Assembly: GCA_951813855.1 (NCBI GenBank)
Contig: OX638380.1
Location: 1,986,876-2,050,875 of the forward strand
DNA from: an uncultured Verrucomicrobiae bacterium
GTDB taxonomy: Bacteria; Verrucomicrobiota; Verrucomicrobiia; Limisphaerales; AAA164-E04
Reading direction: 5' to 3'
Length of the DNA: 64,000 nt
Position numbers and translations under genes: made by a program
Shown: in pieces, positions 18,662 to 28,923 of the stretch
How positions within the stretch are numbered: the stretch's first letter is position 1
Layout: every line of letters starts with the position of its first letter
The notes under the pieces: generated by a model
Told to the model about the DNA's origin: nothing
The model's input: the letters and a program-made list of their open reading frames with translations, nothing else
The model's database searches: none

Positions 18662-19789
18662 TGCCTGAAACCTTAGATTTGTCAGCGAATAATTTTACAA
18701 TTCATCACTTGATTTTTTCAATATTGGTTTAATTAATGCGAGAAATGATGGGACTCACTTAAATTAAGCTTCGACTGGGAAATTCCCATAATGAATAATC
18801 TGACGAAGAGCTATTAATGGATGATAAAGCTGTTCCTAAAGTTTTTGCAAGCTTTCACTTTTAACAAGACGCCGATAATTTCGCCGTGCTCCATGGATTA
18901 GTTTGGACTGCCGAAAACGGGTAGAGAATGTCTTATCTATTTTGTGATTTTTCGCGTAATAATTGGTCGGCAAACTAATGACTGGTCGATTTCGATGCCT
19001 TAGTACTCCCAGCCTATACGAACCCTAGCACAATAATGTCTCGAAATCAAGAAAGGGAATTTGGGGCACCTAGGAAGTTACAATTCAGGAACAAAAACCT
19101 TGAGTTTGCGGCGAACGGCACTCACGCTTGCCTATCCAATTATCACAAGTACTCCCTGAACAATCGACTCTGAATTTTTTTTTCGAAGGACTCATCATGG
19201 CTAAATCTTAGTTGAGGCTCTGCCCAACTATCACGAAGTGTTAGCAGCAGTATATGATTTAATGTCCTCGATCAGATTTTCCAATTATTAGTTTTTTTTC
19301 AATTAGGTTTAATTTGCATCCTTCAGATTAATGAGATCGACAATTCCCTGATACTTGACTGTTAAGAAGCAGGATAATTGAGGAAAACGAGGTTTGAGTC
19401 AAATCACGAAAGTCAGTCGCTGACTGATTTTGCGAATTTTCACACTTCGGGTCGCCTGACTCGCAATTCAAAAGTAATGCCCTAATCGTCACCCTAACTG
19501 TTGACTCACCTCGATCTCTCGGATATTTTTTCTCGTCTGTTCGTTTGCAAAATCGAAAACGGGAGCCAATAAACAGGGTCAGAATTATTACACCTATCGT
19601 TTGGACCGATCCTACCGAAATAACCAGAGGGTTCGCCAGAAGACACTGCTCAACTTGGAAATTGAGTCGAAGCAATAGTTTCTGTCATGTTCCAACATCG
19701 GGGAATGACTTCAAGGTTCTCAACCTTTGATTTCGCTCGACCGCTTCTTGGATGTGGCAATCAAGGCGAAATAAATCGACGCCCAACTC
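18662..19789. other. AT-rich stretch without an intact gene
   Basis: About 1.1 kb with many stops in all frames. The minus-strand frame 19328-19675 has no motif. A segment at 19082-19132 resembles the repeats at 21.6 kb. It is probably decayed accessory DNA. Confidence 0.5.
19082..19132 (+). repeat. Diverged partial copy of the 21.6-kb repeat
   Basis: The sequence AATTCAGGAACAAAAACC and the following TTGAGTTTGCGGCGAACGG match, with several changes, the stretch from 21622 onward. The two copies lie on either side of the decayed transposase in the same orientation. Confidence 0.55.
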
Positions 19790-21356
19790 ATGGATCGCCA
19801 TGCCACTCGAATCGAGGAAAGCGCCGGCAAGAATCCTTTAGATCAAGGGAAATACCCAGCCGTCGATTGGGATAACGCGTCCTTGATTCTCAACCGCTCG
19901 GTGGGAGTCGAGCAGGTCACTTTCTTGGCGATCGAAACCCTGGGATTACGAACTATCCTGCGCCGACATGGCCTCCGGGAAATTCAATGCCACGCCATCC
20001 TTGGTTCGGTCATCTGTCGAATGGCTGCACCCGGATCGGAGTGACATACTAACCGGTGGCTCAGGGAGAGTAACGCTTGGAGCGAACTGATGAAATGCAA
20101 CGTTGAAAACATGGGGCACAGTCAGTTGTTTCGGACTTCGGACGCCTAAATATCACGGCAGGAAAAATCGAAGCGGATTGGGATCACGGCCCGAAGACGA
20201 TCTTTGATTTGAAACCGATCGTTACCCTTTACGACTTGACCAACACCTACTTCGAAGGCCAAGCGCGAGCTATTCCAGAAGCCCGGAGGGTCACTCGAAA
20301 GAGACTCGCAGCGATGGTCCCTTGCTGGCGTTAGCTCTCATACGGGACAGCAACGGCTGGACTCGCCGGTCGAAAGTTTTCGCGGGCAAGATGACCGAAA
20401 ATCATACCTTGGCCGAAATACTGGAATCGCCGGCGGTTCCGGCAGAAGCGACCGTGATCATGGATTGCGGCATCGTTACGAAGGCGAATCATTGTTGGCT
20501 CCAGAAACGCGGCACTCACGATCTCACCGTAAGTCGCCAGTAAGAACGGGGCTTCGACCCGGAGGCGGTAACGGAGGTCAAGACGGCTTCGGGACATTCC
20601 GTCCATTTGCGGAAGGAAGTTCAGAAAAATGGAGAGGTCTTCTTAGATTGTCATTCGGAGCAACGCGAGAAAGAGGAGCGGGCGATGCAGGAATCGTCCG
20701 ACCAGAAGTTCACGATCCAACTCGAACGGTCACCAGCTGGGCTCAGTCGGCCTCGCAGCATCAAGCGTCGGGACAAAGTGCACCAGAAAATCGGCCGTCT
20801 GAAGCAACAATACTCGGCGGCGTCACCACATTGCGACCTCCCAGTGATCGCCGCTGACCAAAACGCCAGGAACGCCAAAGCAATCACTTGGGAACATCGT
20901 CTCAAGCCCGGCTCCAAAGCCTCTCATCCCGGAGTGACTTGCTTGCAAACCGACCAGGATCAGTGGGAGGAGCAAACTCTCTGGAAAATCTATGTCACGC
21001 TGACGGATCTGGAAGCGGTGTTCCGATCTCTCAAATCCGAACTCGGTTTGCGCCCCATCTACCATCGAACCTCCCGACATGCGAAGGGACATCTGTTCCT
21101 TTCCGTGTTGGCCTGCCAATGGGTTCAAAAGATTAGAACGCGCTTACGAGCCAAGGGCATCACAGACAGCTGGAATACGATTCGGAATAACTTGAACGAC
21201 CCCAAGCGGGTTACCGGGGTTTATCGCCGAATCGATGGCACGACCGTTCCCGTGCGCCGAGCCGTTTCCGCGGAACCGAAGCAACAGGAAGTCTATGAAG
21301 CCCGGGACATTAATTCGGCCCCAGGAGGAGTGCGTAAATCCCAGGTTTGGCCCTAG
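19790..21356 (+). pseudogene. Decayed IS1634-like DDE transposase
   Basis: Transposase pieces are spread over different frames in the right order. An N-terminal part (19790-20044) has SVGVEQVTFLAIETLGLRTI. A middle part near 20203-20335 contains TLYDLTNTYFEG, the signature around the second catalytic Asp of IS1634/IS4-type transposases. A third piece (20322-20543) has IRDSNGWTRRSKVFAGKMTEN. The C-terminal part (20607-21356) includes LTDLEAVFRSLKSELGLRPIYHR with the catalytic Glu, and HLFLSVLACQW. Several frameshifts and stops separate them, so no functional enzyme can be made. The element ends were not identified. Confidence 0.8.
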
Positions 21357-21550
21357 GCTTAAATCACAAAATAATGGAAATGTAGTGCCCTACGGTTTCT
21401 AAAATGATTAAATGCCCTAGGAAATACGCACTTTCTAGCCAAGATTGACAAACCTGGGTTAGGCAGCGACCGATATTCGGCAGCGTCATGCCCATCTACT
21501 GCAACAAATTCAAGCTGTTGGCCGGTAAGCACTTGTGATAAATGGGCAGG

Positions 21551-21637
21551 GCTTGCCGGCGTCGGAACTGGAACCGTCGCCGGAAGGCGCGACGGCAAGA
21601 GCGATGAGGCAGACAACGGGAAATTCAGGAACGAAAA
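21551..21637 (+). repeat. 87-bp direct repeat, copy 1
   Basis: Starts GGCTTGCCGGCGTCGGAAC and ends TTCAGGAACGAAA. It matches copy 2 at 21667-21753 with only a few substitutions; 29 bases separate the copies. Only two copies are present, so it is not a CRISPR array. It contains the self-complementary GCCGTCGCG-like segment around ACCGTCGCCGGAAGGCGCGACGG, which could form a hairpin. Confidence 0.8.
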
Positions 21638-21666
21638 GCCTTGAGTTTGCGCAAACGGTACCGCAG

Positions 21667-21753
21667 GCTTGCCGGCGTCGGAGCTGGAACCGTCGCCGGA
21701 AGGCGCGACGGCAAGAACGATGAGACGGGCAACGGGAAATTCAGGAACGAAAG
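21667..21753 (+). repeat. 87-bp direct repeat, copy 2
   Basis: Second copy of the repeat at 21551-21637, offset by 116 bases. Differences are single-base changes (for example GAGCT for GAACT). No gene lies between 21357 and 22018, so this repeat pair is the main content of that gap. Confidence 0.8.
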
Positions 21754-22018
21754 ACAACTCAAATACGCAGGCAGTTACGACCTGGAATTGATTCTCCAAG
21801 CCCTTGGATAAGCTTCCGAAAAGCTGAAAACCTCTTGAAAATGGGAGAAAGTTCCCTCGGACCAGAACCTCGAGCTCTCGAATTCACGAAGACTCCGATC
21901 TCGACCACCCCAAGAGATTTCTCGGTGCGCTTGGGACGGGTATCACGAAAAAACTTTTCATTTTCTTCTGTTTTTCTAAATTCCTTCCACTCGAATTACC
22001 GCCGCAACCCCAAGAGAA

Positions 22019-23059
22019 ATGAGCAAAAGCAACGGCAAATCCCCGAAATTGCATAACGCGATGTGGCCCGGCTTAGTCGGCAAGGGCGACGACGAAGGCC
22101 AAGAACCCTCCATCAGCCTGGATCGCATGCTGGAATTGACCCAAGCGGCAGAAGTCGACGGTCAGAAATTCGAGGGCATCGACTATTTCCTCTTTCTTCC
22201 CCACACCGATCCCAAGTCCAGCGACGACGAAATCCGTGCCATTGCCGACCGGATCGCCTCCAAAGGCTTTACCGTAGGATCGTTGGTCGCGCCGGTCTGG
22301 CCGGGCACGGTCGGCGATTCGGCGATGGGCGACGAAACCGCTCGTCAGAAATTCCTGGAAGCCGTCAAAGTCGGGTGCCGGATCGCCGACATCTTCAACC
22401 GGCACGGCATTCGCCAATACGGCGTCATTCGCATCGATTCGGCCGAGTTCGGAGTCGAAAAGTGGCGGCAGAATCCGGTCGCCAACACCAAAAGAATCGC
22501 CGAAACGTTCCGGGAAGCCGCGAAGATCGCGACCGACCACGGCGAACGGTTGGCGGCCGAAGGAGAGATTTGCTGGGCCGGCATGCACAGCTGGAAAGAC
22601 ATGCTGGATCTTCTGGAGGAGGTCGGCCAGCCGGAAACGGTCGGATTCCAAGCCGACTTGGCCCATACCTATCTCTACCTCCTAGGTTACAACGCTCCGG
22701 AACACGCCCTGCTCCAACCGGATTATTCCGAAGAAGATTTCTATCGGGCCTACGAAACCATGACCGACAAGCTTCGACCATGGACCATCGATTTTCACGT
22801 GGCGCAAAATAACGGCGAAGTCCACGGAGCGGGCGATCATGAAAAGACGGGCAAACACTGTCCGGCCGACGATCCCAACGGTAAACTCGACATCGTCCGG
22901 TGCGCCGGATACTGGCTCAAGGACGCCGAACAGCGAGGCATCCGCCACATCTGCTGGGACGGATGCATGTTCTCCAACGCCATGCTGGAAATATCGTCGA
23001 CCTGGAACACCATCCTGGAAAAAATGATCACCGTTCGGAATACCCACGGCTGGAACTAA
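22019..23059 (+). CDS. Sugar phosphate isomerase/epimerase family TIM-barrel protein
   Basis: 346 residues in the xylose-isomerase-like TIM barrel (AP endonuclease 2) superfamily. Visible family features are the N-terminal barrel strand with [10 protein letters not shown], a metal-ligand Glu in [14 protein letters not shown] (about 180), Asp-His in [13 protein letters not shown] (about 212), and His in [19 protein letters not shown] (about 260). No signal peptide is seen. It is followed after 32 bases by a Gfo/Idh/MocA oxidoreductase, a pairing common in catabolism of inositol-like compounds or unusual sugars. The substrate is not determined. Confidence 0.82.
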   Translation: MSKSNGKSPKLHNAMWPGLVGKGDDEGQEPSISLDRMLELTQAAEVDGQKFEGIDYFLFLPHTDPKSSDDEIRAIADRIASKGFTVGSLVAPVWPGTVGDSAMGDETARQKFLEAVKVGCRIADIFNRHGIRQYGVIRIDSAEFGVEKWRQNPVANTKRIAETFREAAKIATDHGERLAAEGEICWAGMHSWKDMLDLLEEVGQPETVGFQADLAHTYLYLLGYNAPEHALLQPDYSEEDFYRAYETMTDKLRPWTIDFHVAQNNGEVHGAGDHEKTGKHCPADDPNGKLDIVRCAGYWLKDAEQRGIRHICWDGCMFSNAMLEISSTWNTILEKMITVRNTHGWN

Positions 23060-23091
23060 GAGGCAGCGATCCCCCTTCATTTTCAGAAATC

Positions 23092-24234
23092 ATGAGCAGC
23101 AAGAAAGATCTGAACGTAGGACTCGTCGGCTACGGCTTCATGGGACGGACCCATTCCAACGCTTGGCGCAAGGTCGGTAATTTCTTCGATCTGGAATACG
23201 CTCCCCGGCTCAAGGCGGTTTGCGGCCGGGATCGGAACAACACCGAAGCTTTCGCCGCCCAATGGGGATACGAATCCATCGAAACCGACTGGAAGGCGAT
23301 TGTGAACCGCGACGATATCGACGCCGTCGATATCTGCACCCCTAACAATACCCATGCGGAAATCGCCTTGGCCGCCGCGGCCGCCGGGAAAATGATCCTG
23401 TGCGAAAAACCGCTGTCCATGAACGCCGAAGAAGGCAAAACCATGGTCGAAGCGGTCGAAAAGGCCGGAGTCGCCAACACGGTCTGGTACAACTACCGGC
23501 GCACGCCGGCGGTGACCTTGGCCAAGCAACTCATCGACGAGGGGCGGTTGGGAAAGATTTTCCACTACCGGGCCAACTTCCTTCAAGACTGGACCATCTC
23601 TTCTGATTTGCCGCAAGGCGGCGCCGGGCTCTGGCGGCTGGATGTCAAGGCCGCCGGCTCCGGAGTGACCGGCGATTTGCTGGCTCACTGCATCGATACC
23701 GCTATCTGGCTTAACGGGGGCATCGGCGAAGTGACGGCCATGACCGAAACCTTCATCAAACAGCGAATGCACAACCTGACCGGAAAGGTCGAGGAAGTCG
23801 GGATCGACGACGCTTGCTCCTTCCTGTGCCGATTCGGTAACGGCTCGCTCGGCCTCTTCGAATCCACCCGCTACGCCCGCGGCCACAAGGCGCTATACAC
23901 TTTCGAAATCAACGGCGAAAAAGCCTCGATCAAGTGGGATTTGCACGATCTGCATCGGCTGGAATACTTCGATCACGGCGACGACTCCCGGGTGCGGGGC
24001 TGGCGGTCGGTCCACGTCACCGACGGCGACATGCCCTATATGGACAAATGGTGGGTTCCCGGGCTGCAAATCGGCTACGAACACACGTTCGTGCACCAAG
24101 TGGCCGATTTCCTGGAAGGAATCGCGAAAGGCGAACCGACCAAACCGGATTTCAAGGAAGCGTTGATTTCGCAAAAGGTATGCGACGCCGTGCTGCAATC
24201 GGCCCAATCCCGGCAATGGGTCGCCGTCGATTGA
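23092..24234 (+). CDS. Gfo/Idh/MocA family NAD(P)-dependent oxidoreductase
   Basis: 380 residues from ATG 23092. The Rossmann motif [13 protein letters not shown] lies at residues 9-21, [20 protein letters not shown] follows near 80, and the family marker [11 protein letters not shown], with the catalytic EKP lysine, is near residue 103-113. The C-terminal alpha/beta domain has [14 protein letters not shown], with the conserved Asp-x3-His-like pattern in variant form. It oxidises or reduces a hydroxyl of a sugar, inositol or related compound. With the preceding isomerase it probably forms a two-step catabolic module. Confidence 0.9.
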   Translation: MSSKKDLNVGLVGYGFMGRTHSNAWRKVGNFFDLEYAPRLKAVCGRDRNNTEAFAAQWGYESIETDWKAIVNRDDIDAVDICTPNNTHAEIALAAAAAGKMILCEKPLSMNAEEGKTMVEAVEKAGVANTVWYNYRRTPAVTLAKQLIDEGRLGKIFHYRANFLQDWTISSDLPQGGAGLWRLDVKAAGSGVTGDLLAHCIDTAIWLNGGIGEVTAMTETFIKQRMHNLTGKVEEVGIDDACSFLCRFGNGSLGLFESTRYARGHKALYTFEINGEKASIKWDLHDLHRLEYFDHGDDSRVRGWRSVHVTDGDMPYMDKWWVPGLQIGYEHTFVHQVADFLEGIAKGEPTKPDFKEALISQKVCDAVLQSAQSRQWVAVD

Positions 24235-24343
24235 ACGAGAATCTCTTTAATCCATCTAACCAACGACACACGACACACTTCGATTCGCAAAACGGCATCA
24301 GCCTCCGTATCGAACCGAACCCGGGCCATTGAGACTGCACCTT

Positions 24344-24793
24344 ATGAAGAAACTTCTTTCGTTCGCCGTTATCGGTCTTTTCGCCATCGCCAACTCCTCG
24401 TCGGCCGAAGAACCGGACCTTAGCAAGTTGCCCGACCCCATCGAAAGGACCATAGATTTCGCCAGGGACGTCAAACCGATTTTGGAAAAATCCTGTTTCG
24501 GTTGTCACGGGGCCAAACCTCGCGCCAAAAGCAAATACTTCATGAACAAGCGCCAAACCACAATTGATGGCGGCAGCAGCAAGGAGGCGGCGATCGTCGT
24601 CGGCAATAGCGCGAAAAGTCCCTTCATTCATTTTTCGGCGGACCTGATCAAAGAGATGGAAATGCCGCCGATCGACAACCGGAAGAAATATCCCAAAATC
24701 AAGAAGACGCAAATCTCCCTCTTACGAGCCTGGATCGATCAAGGCGCCAAATGGCCGGACGACGTCGAATTGAGCCTACTGCCGGCCGAATAG
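24344..24793 (+). CDS. Small secreted c-type cytochrome (PSCyt1-like)
   Basis: 149 residues from ATG 24344. Signal peptide: KK then a hydrophobic stretch, cleavage near SSSAEE (about 20). One haem site CFGCH follows DVKPILEKS, the arrangement of the planctomycete cytochrome C domain, and LLRAWIDQGAKWPDD near the end is its usual C-terminal motif. It lacks the DUF1549/DUF1553 part that this domain often precedes. The stop lies four bases from the stop of nuoD on the other strand. Confidence 0.85.
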   Translation: MKKLLSFAVIGLFAIANSSSAEEPDLSKLPDPIERTIDFARDVKPILEKSCFGCHGAKPRAKSKYFMNKRQTTIDGGSSKEAAIVVGNSAKSPFIHFSADLIKEMEMPPIDNRKKYPKIKKTQISLLRAWIDQGAKWPDDVELSLLPAE

Positions 24794-24797
24794 GCGA

Positions 24798-25967
24798 CTA
24801 GCGGTCGACTTCGCCCAGAACGATATCCACGCTGCCCAGAATCACCACCACGTCGGCCACGGTGTGTCCCAGGCACATGTCCTCGAGGACAGTCAAATTG
24901 ACGAGGCTGGGAGGCCGGACCCGGTAGCGGTAGGGTTGAGGCGAACCGTCGCTTATCAAATAGAATCCTAATTCGCCCTTGGGCGCCTCGATTCTGCCGT
25001 AGGCCTCTCCGGGCTTGGGACGAAATCCCCGCAACCGGGCTTTGGAATTTACTATGGGGCCCTCGGGAAGGTCCCGGGCCGCTTGGCGCAGAATCCCGAG
25101 CGACTCGCGCATTTCCAAAATCCGGATCATGTAGCGATCATAGACGTCGCCTACCTCGCCGAGCGGCACCCGGAAATCGAACCGGTCGTAAATGCCGTAC
25201 CGATCGACCTTGCGGATATCGTAACCGACCCCGCTGGCCCGGAGCATCGGCCCGCTGACCCCGGCGCTGATCGCCAATTCGGCCGGCAGCGAACCCACTT
25301 GCTGGGTTCGAGCCTGAAGGATTTCATTTCCGGTCAGCAACTTCTCGTAGTCGTCCAGAAACCGGTCGAATTCTCCGAGGAACCGATTCATCTCGGTCAA
25401 CCAGTCGGCGGGCAAGTCGCACCGGCACCCACCGAAGCGCAGATAATTGCACATCATCCGGGAACCGCTCAGAGCCTCGAACAGGTCCAGGATTTTTTCC
25501 CGCTCCCGGAAAGCATACATCAACGGAGTGCCCAACGCTCCCATGTCCATGACAAGGAACCCGATCAAGCAGGTATGGTTTAGCAACCGGGTAAGTTCCG
25601 CGACGATGACCCGAATGTACTCGGCCCGTTCGGTCGGTTCGATGCCGGCGAGGGTTTCGACCGAAAGAGCATAGGCCCAATTGTTGGTCATCGAATTGAA
25701 ATAATCGAGCCGGTCGGTATAAGGCATGGAAGAAAGCCAGGTCACTTCCTCGGCGATCTTTTCATGGTTGCGGTGCAGATAACCGAAGACCGGTTTAAGC
25801 CGGACCACGCGCTCGCCTTCCAAGGCGACGTCCATGCGGAAAACGCCGTGGGTGGAAGGATGATGGGGGCCCATGGAAATCTCCAGCAGCTCGCCTTCCT
25901 CCCCCTCTCGCTGTTTCAGCGAGTAACCGGTCGCCGCGGTCGGCGGATCGAATTCGGGGACAGGCAT
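24798..25967 (-). CDS. nuoD: NADH-quinone oxidoreductase subunit D
   Basis: 389 residues, normal for NuoD, the 49-kDa-type subunit that helps form the quinone site of complex I at the cytoplasmic face of the membrane. Motifs: [14 protein letters not shown] with the quinone-binding His, [28 protein letters not shown], and [25 protein letters not shown]. It is the last gene of a four-gene set nuoABCD; the gap to nuoC is four bases. The gene downstream is convergent, so no nuoE or later genes follow here. Confidence 0.96.
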   Translation of the reverse strand: MPVPEFDPPTAATGYSLKQREGEEGELLEISMGPHHPSTHGVFRMDVALEGERVVRLKPVFGYLHRNHEKIAEEVTWLSSMPYTDRLDYFNSMTNNWAYALSVETLAGIEPTERAEYIRVIVAELTRLLNHTCLIGFLVMDMGALGTPLMYAFREREKILDLFEALSGSRMMCNYLRFGGCRCDLPADWLTEMNRFLGEFDRFLDDYEKLLTGNEILQARTQQVGSLPAELAISAGVSGPMLRASGVGYDIRKVDRYGIYDRFDFRVPLGEVGDVYDRYMIRILEMRESLGILRQAARDLPEGPIVNSKARLRGFRPKPGEAYGRIEAPKGELGFYLISDGSPQPYRYRVRPPSLVNLTVLEDMCLGHTVADVVVILGSVDIVLGEVDR

Positions 25968-25971
25968 CGAA

Positions 25972-26586
25972 TCAGGAGCGATCGAGTTTTTCCAAGACCC
26001 GGCCGTGAGGCGTGGGTTCGTATTCGTAATCGTCCGGTTCGATATAATCTTTACGCATGGGATGATCCTCGAATTCGTCCCACATCAGAAGCCGCCTCAA
26101 ATCCGGATGCCCTTCGAAAACGACGCCGTAAAGGTCGTAGACCTCCCGTTCCTGAAATTCCGCGCTTCGCCAGACGGACACCAAAGAAGGCAAGGCGACT
26201 CGGTCCGTACGATTGACGGTGCGAGTGCGCAATATCAGAGGGCCTTGCTTTCGGGACAGGGAATACAGATGAAAAACCACCTCCAGGCAACCGGGGATCT
26301 GCTGTTCTTCGACGACGTCGACTTCCGTTTCTTCGCCCTCGCGAATTTCGATTTTCTTGACCTTGTTTTTGACGGTGCGATCGAGCCAATCGACGCCGGT
26401 CAGATTGGAAAGAAAGTCGTAACCCAACTGAGGATCGTCCCGTAAAAAACGGGCGACCGCCAACAGGTCTTTCGGCTCGACCAGCAGGGAATGCTGACCG
26501 GACGGACTCGGATTGATCACTCGGGATACGGCAGCCTCGGGCAACGCCTCCTCGATCCGCTTCAGGACTGTTACGCTTTCGTCCAT
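25972..26586 (-). CDS. nuoC: NADH-quinone oxidoreductase subunit C
   Basis: 204 residues from the ATG at 26586; a TTG two codons earlier is possible. NuoC (30-kDa type) sits in the peripheral arm. Motifs: [12 protein letters not shown] near residue 50 and the signature [23 protein letters not shown] with a MRKDY ending. A charged insertion (about 65-95, [19 protein letters not shown]) separates the two strands that usually abut. It is separate from nuoD, not fused as in Escherichia coli. Confidence 0.95.
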   Translation of the reverse strand: MDESVTVLKRIEEALPEAAVSRVINPSPSGQHSLLVEPKDLLAVARFLRDDPQLGYDFLSNLTGVDWLDRTVKNKVKKIEIREGEETEVDVVEEQQIPGCLEVVFHLYSLSRKQGPLILRTRTVNRTDRVALPSLVSVWRSAEFQEREVYDLYGVVFEGHPDLRRLLMWDEFEDHPMRKDYIEPDDYEYEPTPHGRVLEKLDRS

Positions 26587-26599
26587 GGTCAACCGAACT

Positions 26600-27214
26600 T
26601 CAACCGGATCGAGTCGAAACCGGCGGCGACCAAACGGCGGCGTTTTTTCCCGGCGTCAAATCCTTCTTGCCGAACTGCGGCACCGGATATTCGGAAGGCG
26701 CCTCGGCGCGCAAATGACGGGGACGCTCGTCCCCCGTCAACTTTTGACGATCGATCTGGCGTTGCAAAGTCATGAAAGCATGCAACAAGGCCTCCGGGCG
26801 GGGAGGACAGCCAGGGATGTGCACGTCGACGGGAAGAAACCGATCAATACCTTTGAGCACGTTGTACCCTTGCTTGAACGGACCGCCGGAGATAGCGCAG
26901 GCTCCCATCGCGATGACGTATTTGGGTTCGGGCATTTGATTGTAGAGCCTGACCACTTGGGGAGCCATTTTCTTGGTCACCGTACCGGCGACGATCATCA
27001 GATCGGCTTGCCGGGGCGAGGGACGAAAAACTTCGGCGCCGAACCGGGCCAAATCGTAGCGCGCCATGCTGGTCGCGATCATCTCGATAGCGCAGCAGGC
27101 CAAACCGAACTGAAGCGGCCAAACCGAATTGCGGCGCCCCCAATTATGGATGCCCTCCAAGGTGGTCGTGAAGACGCCGTGCTTCTGTAATTCTCCGTGC
27201 AATCCTTCAGTCAT
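26600..27214 (-). CDS. nuoB: NADH-quinone oxidoreductase subunit B
   Basis: 204 residues. NuoB (PSST type) holds the last iron-sulfur cluster, N2, which hands electrons to quinone. The four ligands are visible: Cys40-Cys41 in GLACCAIEM, Cys106 in MGACAISGG, and Cys136 in PGCPPRPE. The C-terminal tail after about 165 is longer and less conserved. Thirteen bases separate it from nuoC and fifteen from nuoA. Confidence 0.96.
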   Translation of the reverse strand: MTEGLHGELQKHGVFTTTLEGIHNWGRRNSVWPLQFGLACCAIEMIATSMARYDLARFGAEVFRPSPRQADLMIVAGTVTKKMAPQVVRLYNQMPEPKYVIAMGACAISGGPFKQGYNVLKGIDRFLPVDVHIPGCPPRPEALLHAFMTLQRQIDRQKLTGDERPRHLRAEAPSEYPVPQFGKKDLTPGKNAAVWSPPVSTRSG

Positions 27215-27229
27215 GTGACGATGCCCCGC

Positions 27230-27601
27230 TCAGCGGTTACCGAGAATACCCTTGGCCCAAGCCCAAGCCAATCCTTCCACGAACAGAAAGACGAAAACGG
27301 CCATGGCCATGACCGCTCCGAACGGCAATCCCGCATAAGCCACGGCAAAAGGTAACAAGAATATCGTCTCGACTTCGAAGACGAGAAAGAGAATGCCATA
27401 CAAATAGTACTCCGCCTTGAACTGCACCCATGCGTCGCCTTTCGCCTCCAGGCCGCACTCGAACGAGGCGTTCTTTTCGGCTCCCGGTTTTCTCGGCGAA
27501 TAATAGAACGCCCATAACCGGGCGATTCCCAAGGGCACGATCGCGAACCCGATCGCCACCAGCGTATAAACCACCAGAAACCAGTAAGTCGAATCACTCA
27601 T
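27230..27601 (-). CDS. nuoA: NADH-quinone oxidoreductase subunit A
   Basis: 123 residues with three transmembrane helices (about 6-27, 63-84 and 90-112). The conserved loop reads NASFECGLEAKGDAW, where the Cys is the ND3 marker residue near the quinone cavity, and the second helix contains FEVETIFLLPFA with its conserved acidic residues. First gene of the nuoABCD set, so its promoter should lie in the 27602-28039 gap. Confidence 0.96.
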   Translation of the reverse strand: MSDSTYWFLVVYTLVAIGFAIVPLGIARLWAFYYSPRKPGAEKNASFECGLEAKGDAWVQFKAEYYLYGILFLVFEVETIFLLPFAVAYAGLPFGAVMAMAVFVFLFVEGLAWAWAKGILGNR

Positions 27602-28039
27602 TCGAGAGGTCTTGAATCATTCCCTTCCATTCCCGTTCGCCCAAGCTCGACGAGGCGCCGGCCCGAGCGGCAAAACGTACGCGCTCCACATGATCCCCTA
27701 CCGATTCAGTTTCCGGCCGGTTTCGAATCCGGCGATTCCTGACGTTATTTCCGGTTGCCGCCGACGCGGACCTTCCGGCGATCCTTCTTGGGAAACGATT
27801 GCCGCCGGGAAACAGAAGTCAAGAGTTATCGTCCGGGGTCGCTGTCCGCCTTGCCGAATTGCGTCGTTCCACATCGAAGCCTGTCGGCGATGGGACGAAA
27901 AAAAACAAGACCTCAGGAGGCGAAAATCAGCGTCAGCCTGCAAGCTTCGCTTCCAGCTCGATAACCACCGGTGCCAAAGAAAAGCCAAGGCGGTGCCGAA
28001 GGCCGCCGAACTGCCAGGAACAAAACTGACGGATACCTG
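27602..28039. other. Intergenic stretch upstream of nuoA
   Basis: About 440 bases between nuoA and the small conserved gene, both on the minus strand. The open frames here have no motif. The nuo promoter is expected in the part nearest 27602 but I see no clear consensus. Confidence 0.45.
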
Positions 28040-28315
28040 TCAATCTTCCTCGGGCTCGTGGCGTTGGAGGCCGACCGAATGGGCGATCTCGGAAAATTCT
28101 TCGTGGGTCACTTCCTCCAAGGCTTTGCCTCGGTCGGCCAACTTCTCGTTGATCTTGATCGATTTTTCGATCATAGCCTCATGAGTATCCTTGGTTCCCC
28201 CGATCAAGGTGAAGTTCTCTCCCCGGCTGACCCGTTTGTGGCCGTCAGAGTCGAGACCCACGCCCAACATCATCGCCTTGGCATCCCTTTTCTTCCTTCT
28301 CGACAGCTGAGCCAT
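28040..28315 (-). CDS. Small conserved protein of PVC bacteria, function unknown
   Basis: 91 residues, highly charged, no signal or membrane segment. A basic start (AQLSRRKKRDAKAMMLGVGLD) is followed by DGHKRVSRGENFTLIGG and an acidic helical C-terminus. From memory, proteins of this length and pattern recur in Planctomycetes and Verrucomicrobia without assigned function; I could not check this. The stop lies in the gap before nuoA, and no operon partner is evident. Confidence 0.75.
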   Translation of the reverse strand: MAQLSRRKKRDAKAMMLGVGLDSDGHKRVSRGENFTLIGGTKDTHEAMIEKSIKINEKLADRGKALEEVTHEEFSEIAHSVGLQRHEPEED

Positions 28316-28745
28316 GGCTTAAACCTAACAGACAATTCCCAAAACGCAATCGGGAAGTTTCCGGATTCAAAAAACCCGATTGCGTCCCTTGGCATCGTCC
28401 GAAACAGTCCTTGAGCGAAACGAACGGAGCGACTGACCTTCCGCATTGCGGCCCCCGAAATTGTCCGAAGCGGAACAATTCGCCGGCTCACAACCGAACC
28501 GGCGACGTCGTCTTTTCCGCACGGCAACGGGCACCGGAAAAACCTCAAGTTACCCAGGCGGAAGCAAACTCCTCCCCGCCCAACCGTCCCGACCGAGAAC
28601 GGCCCCAGAGAAACGGAGCGATGAATCGGCTCGAACCGGACCGGCACCGAATCCAACACGGCGATTCCCCAGCGGCACCCAAATAGAAACGACTCATTAT
28701 TTCCCCTTGACGAAACGAACGATTAGCGATTAGGGTGACGGCCTC
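28316..28745. other. Intergenic stretch before the leu leader
   Basis: No gene is supported. It must hold the start of the leuA transcript: TTGACG at 28707-28712 could be a -35 element, but the -10 candidate (TTAGGG, 28730-28735) is poor and would leave a very short leader. Confidence 0.4.
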
Positions 28746-28820
28746 ATGTGGAATAAAACTGAGACCCTGCTCCTAAAAGCAGTTGGATTGCTGACCGGCA
28801 ATCCGGCGGCGGGACGGTAG
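28746..28820 (+). CDS. leuA leader peptide (Leu-rich, 24 residues)
   Basis: The frame ATG (28746) to TAG (28818-28820) encodes a 24-residue peptide with five Leu, three consecutive (CTG CTC CTA, 28767-28775) and two more (TTG CTG, 28788-28793). An AGGGTGA stretch about ten bases upstream can serve as ribosome-binding site. It ends 20 bases before a strong terminator and 103 bases before leuA. Runs of the codon of the pathway product in a short leader are the hallmark of ribosome-mediated attenuation. When leucyl-tRNA is scarce the ribosome should stall on these codons. Confidence 0.75.
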   Translation: MWNKTETLLLKAVGLLTGNPAAGR

Positions 28821-28876
28821 TTTCTCAGATGCTATGCACACCTCACCGCCTTTCAAACGGCGGTGAGGTTTTTTTT
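28785..28876 (+). promoter_or_regulatory. Predicted leucine attenuator with competing structures
   Basis: Three structures can be drawn. A 7-bp hairpin GGATTGC/GCAATCC (28785-28791 with 28798-28804) covers the second pair of Leu codons. A GGCGGCGGG stretch (28805-28813) can pair with CTCACCGCC (28842-28850), eight of nine positions including one G-U, as an antiterminator. That second segment is also the left arm of the terminator. A ribosome stalled on the Leu codons leaves 28805-28813 free; one that finishes at the stop covers it, allowing termination. Confidence 0.65.
28841..28876 (+). terminator. Rho-independent terminator upstream of leuA
   Basis: Perfect 10-bp stem (CCTCACCGCC with GGCGGTGAGG), an 8-base loop and eight T residues. 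It lies between the leader peptide and leuA, so it must be conditional for leuA to be expressed. Confidence 0.92.
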
Positions 28877-28923
28877 TGCTTCAACGGCAGAAAACCGACG
28901 AAAGCAAGCAGTCGATCAAATCA

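Noticed and set aside
21551..21753. Possible CRISPR array
   Set aside because: Only two long repeat copies, a short 29-bp spacer, and no cas genes nearby.
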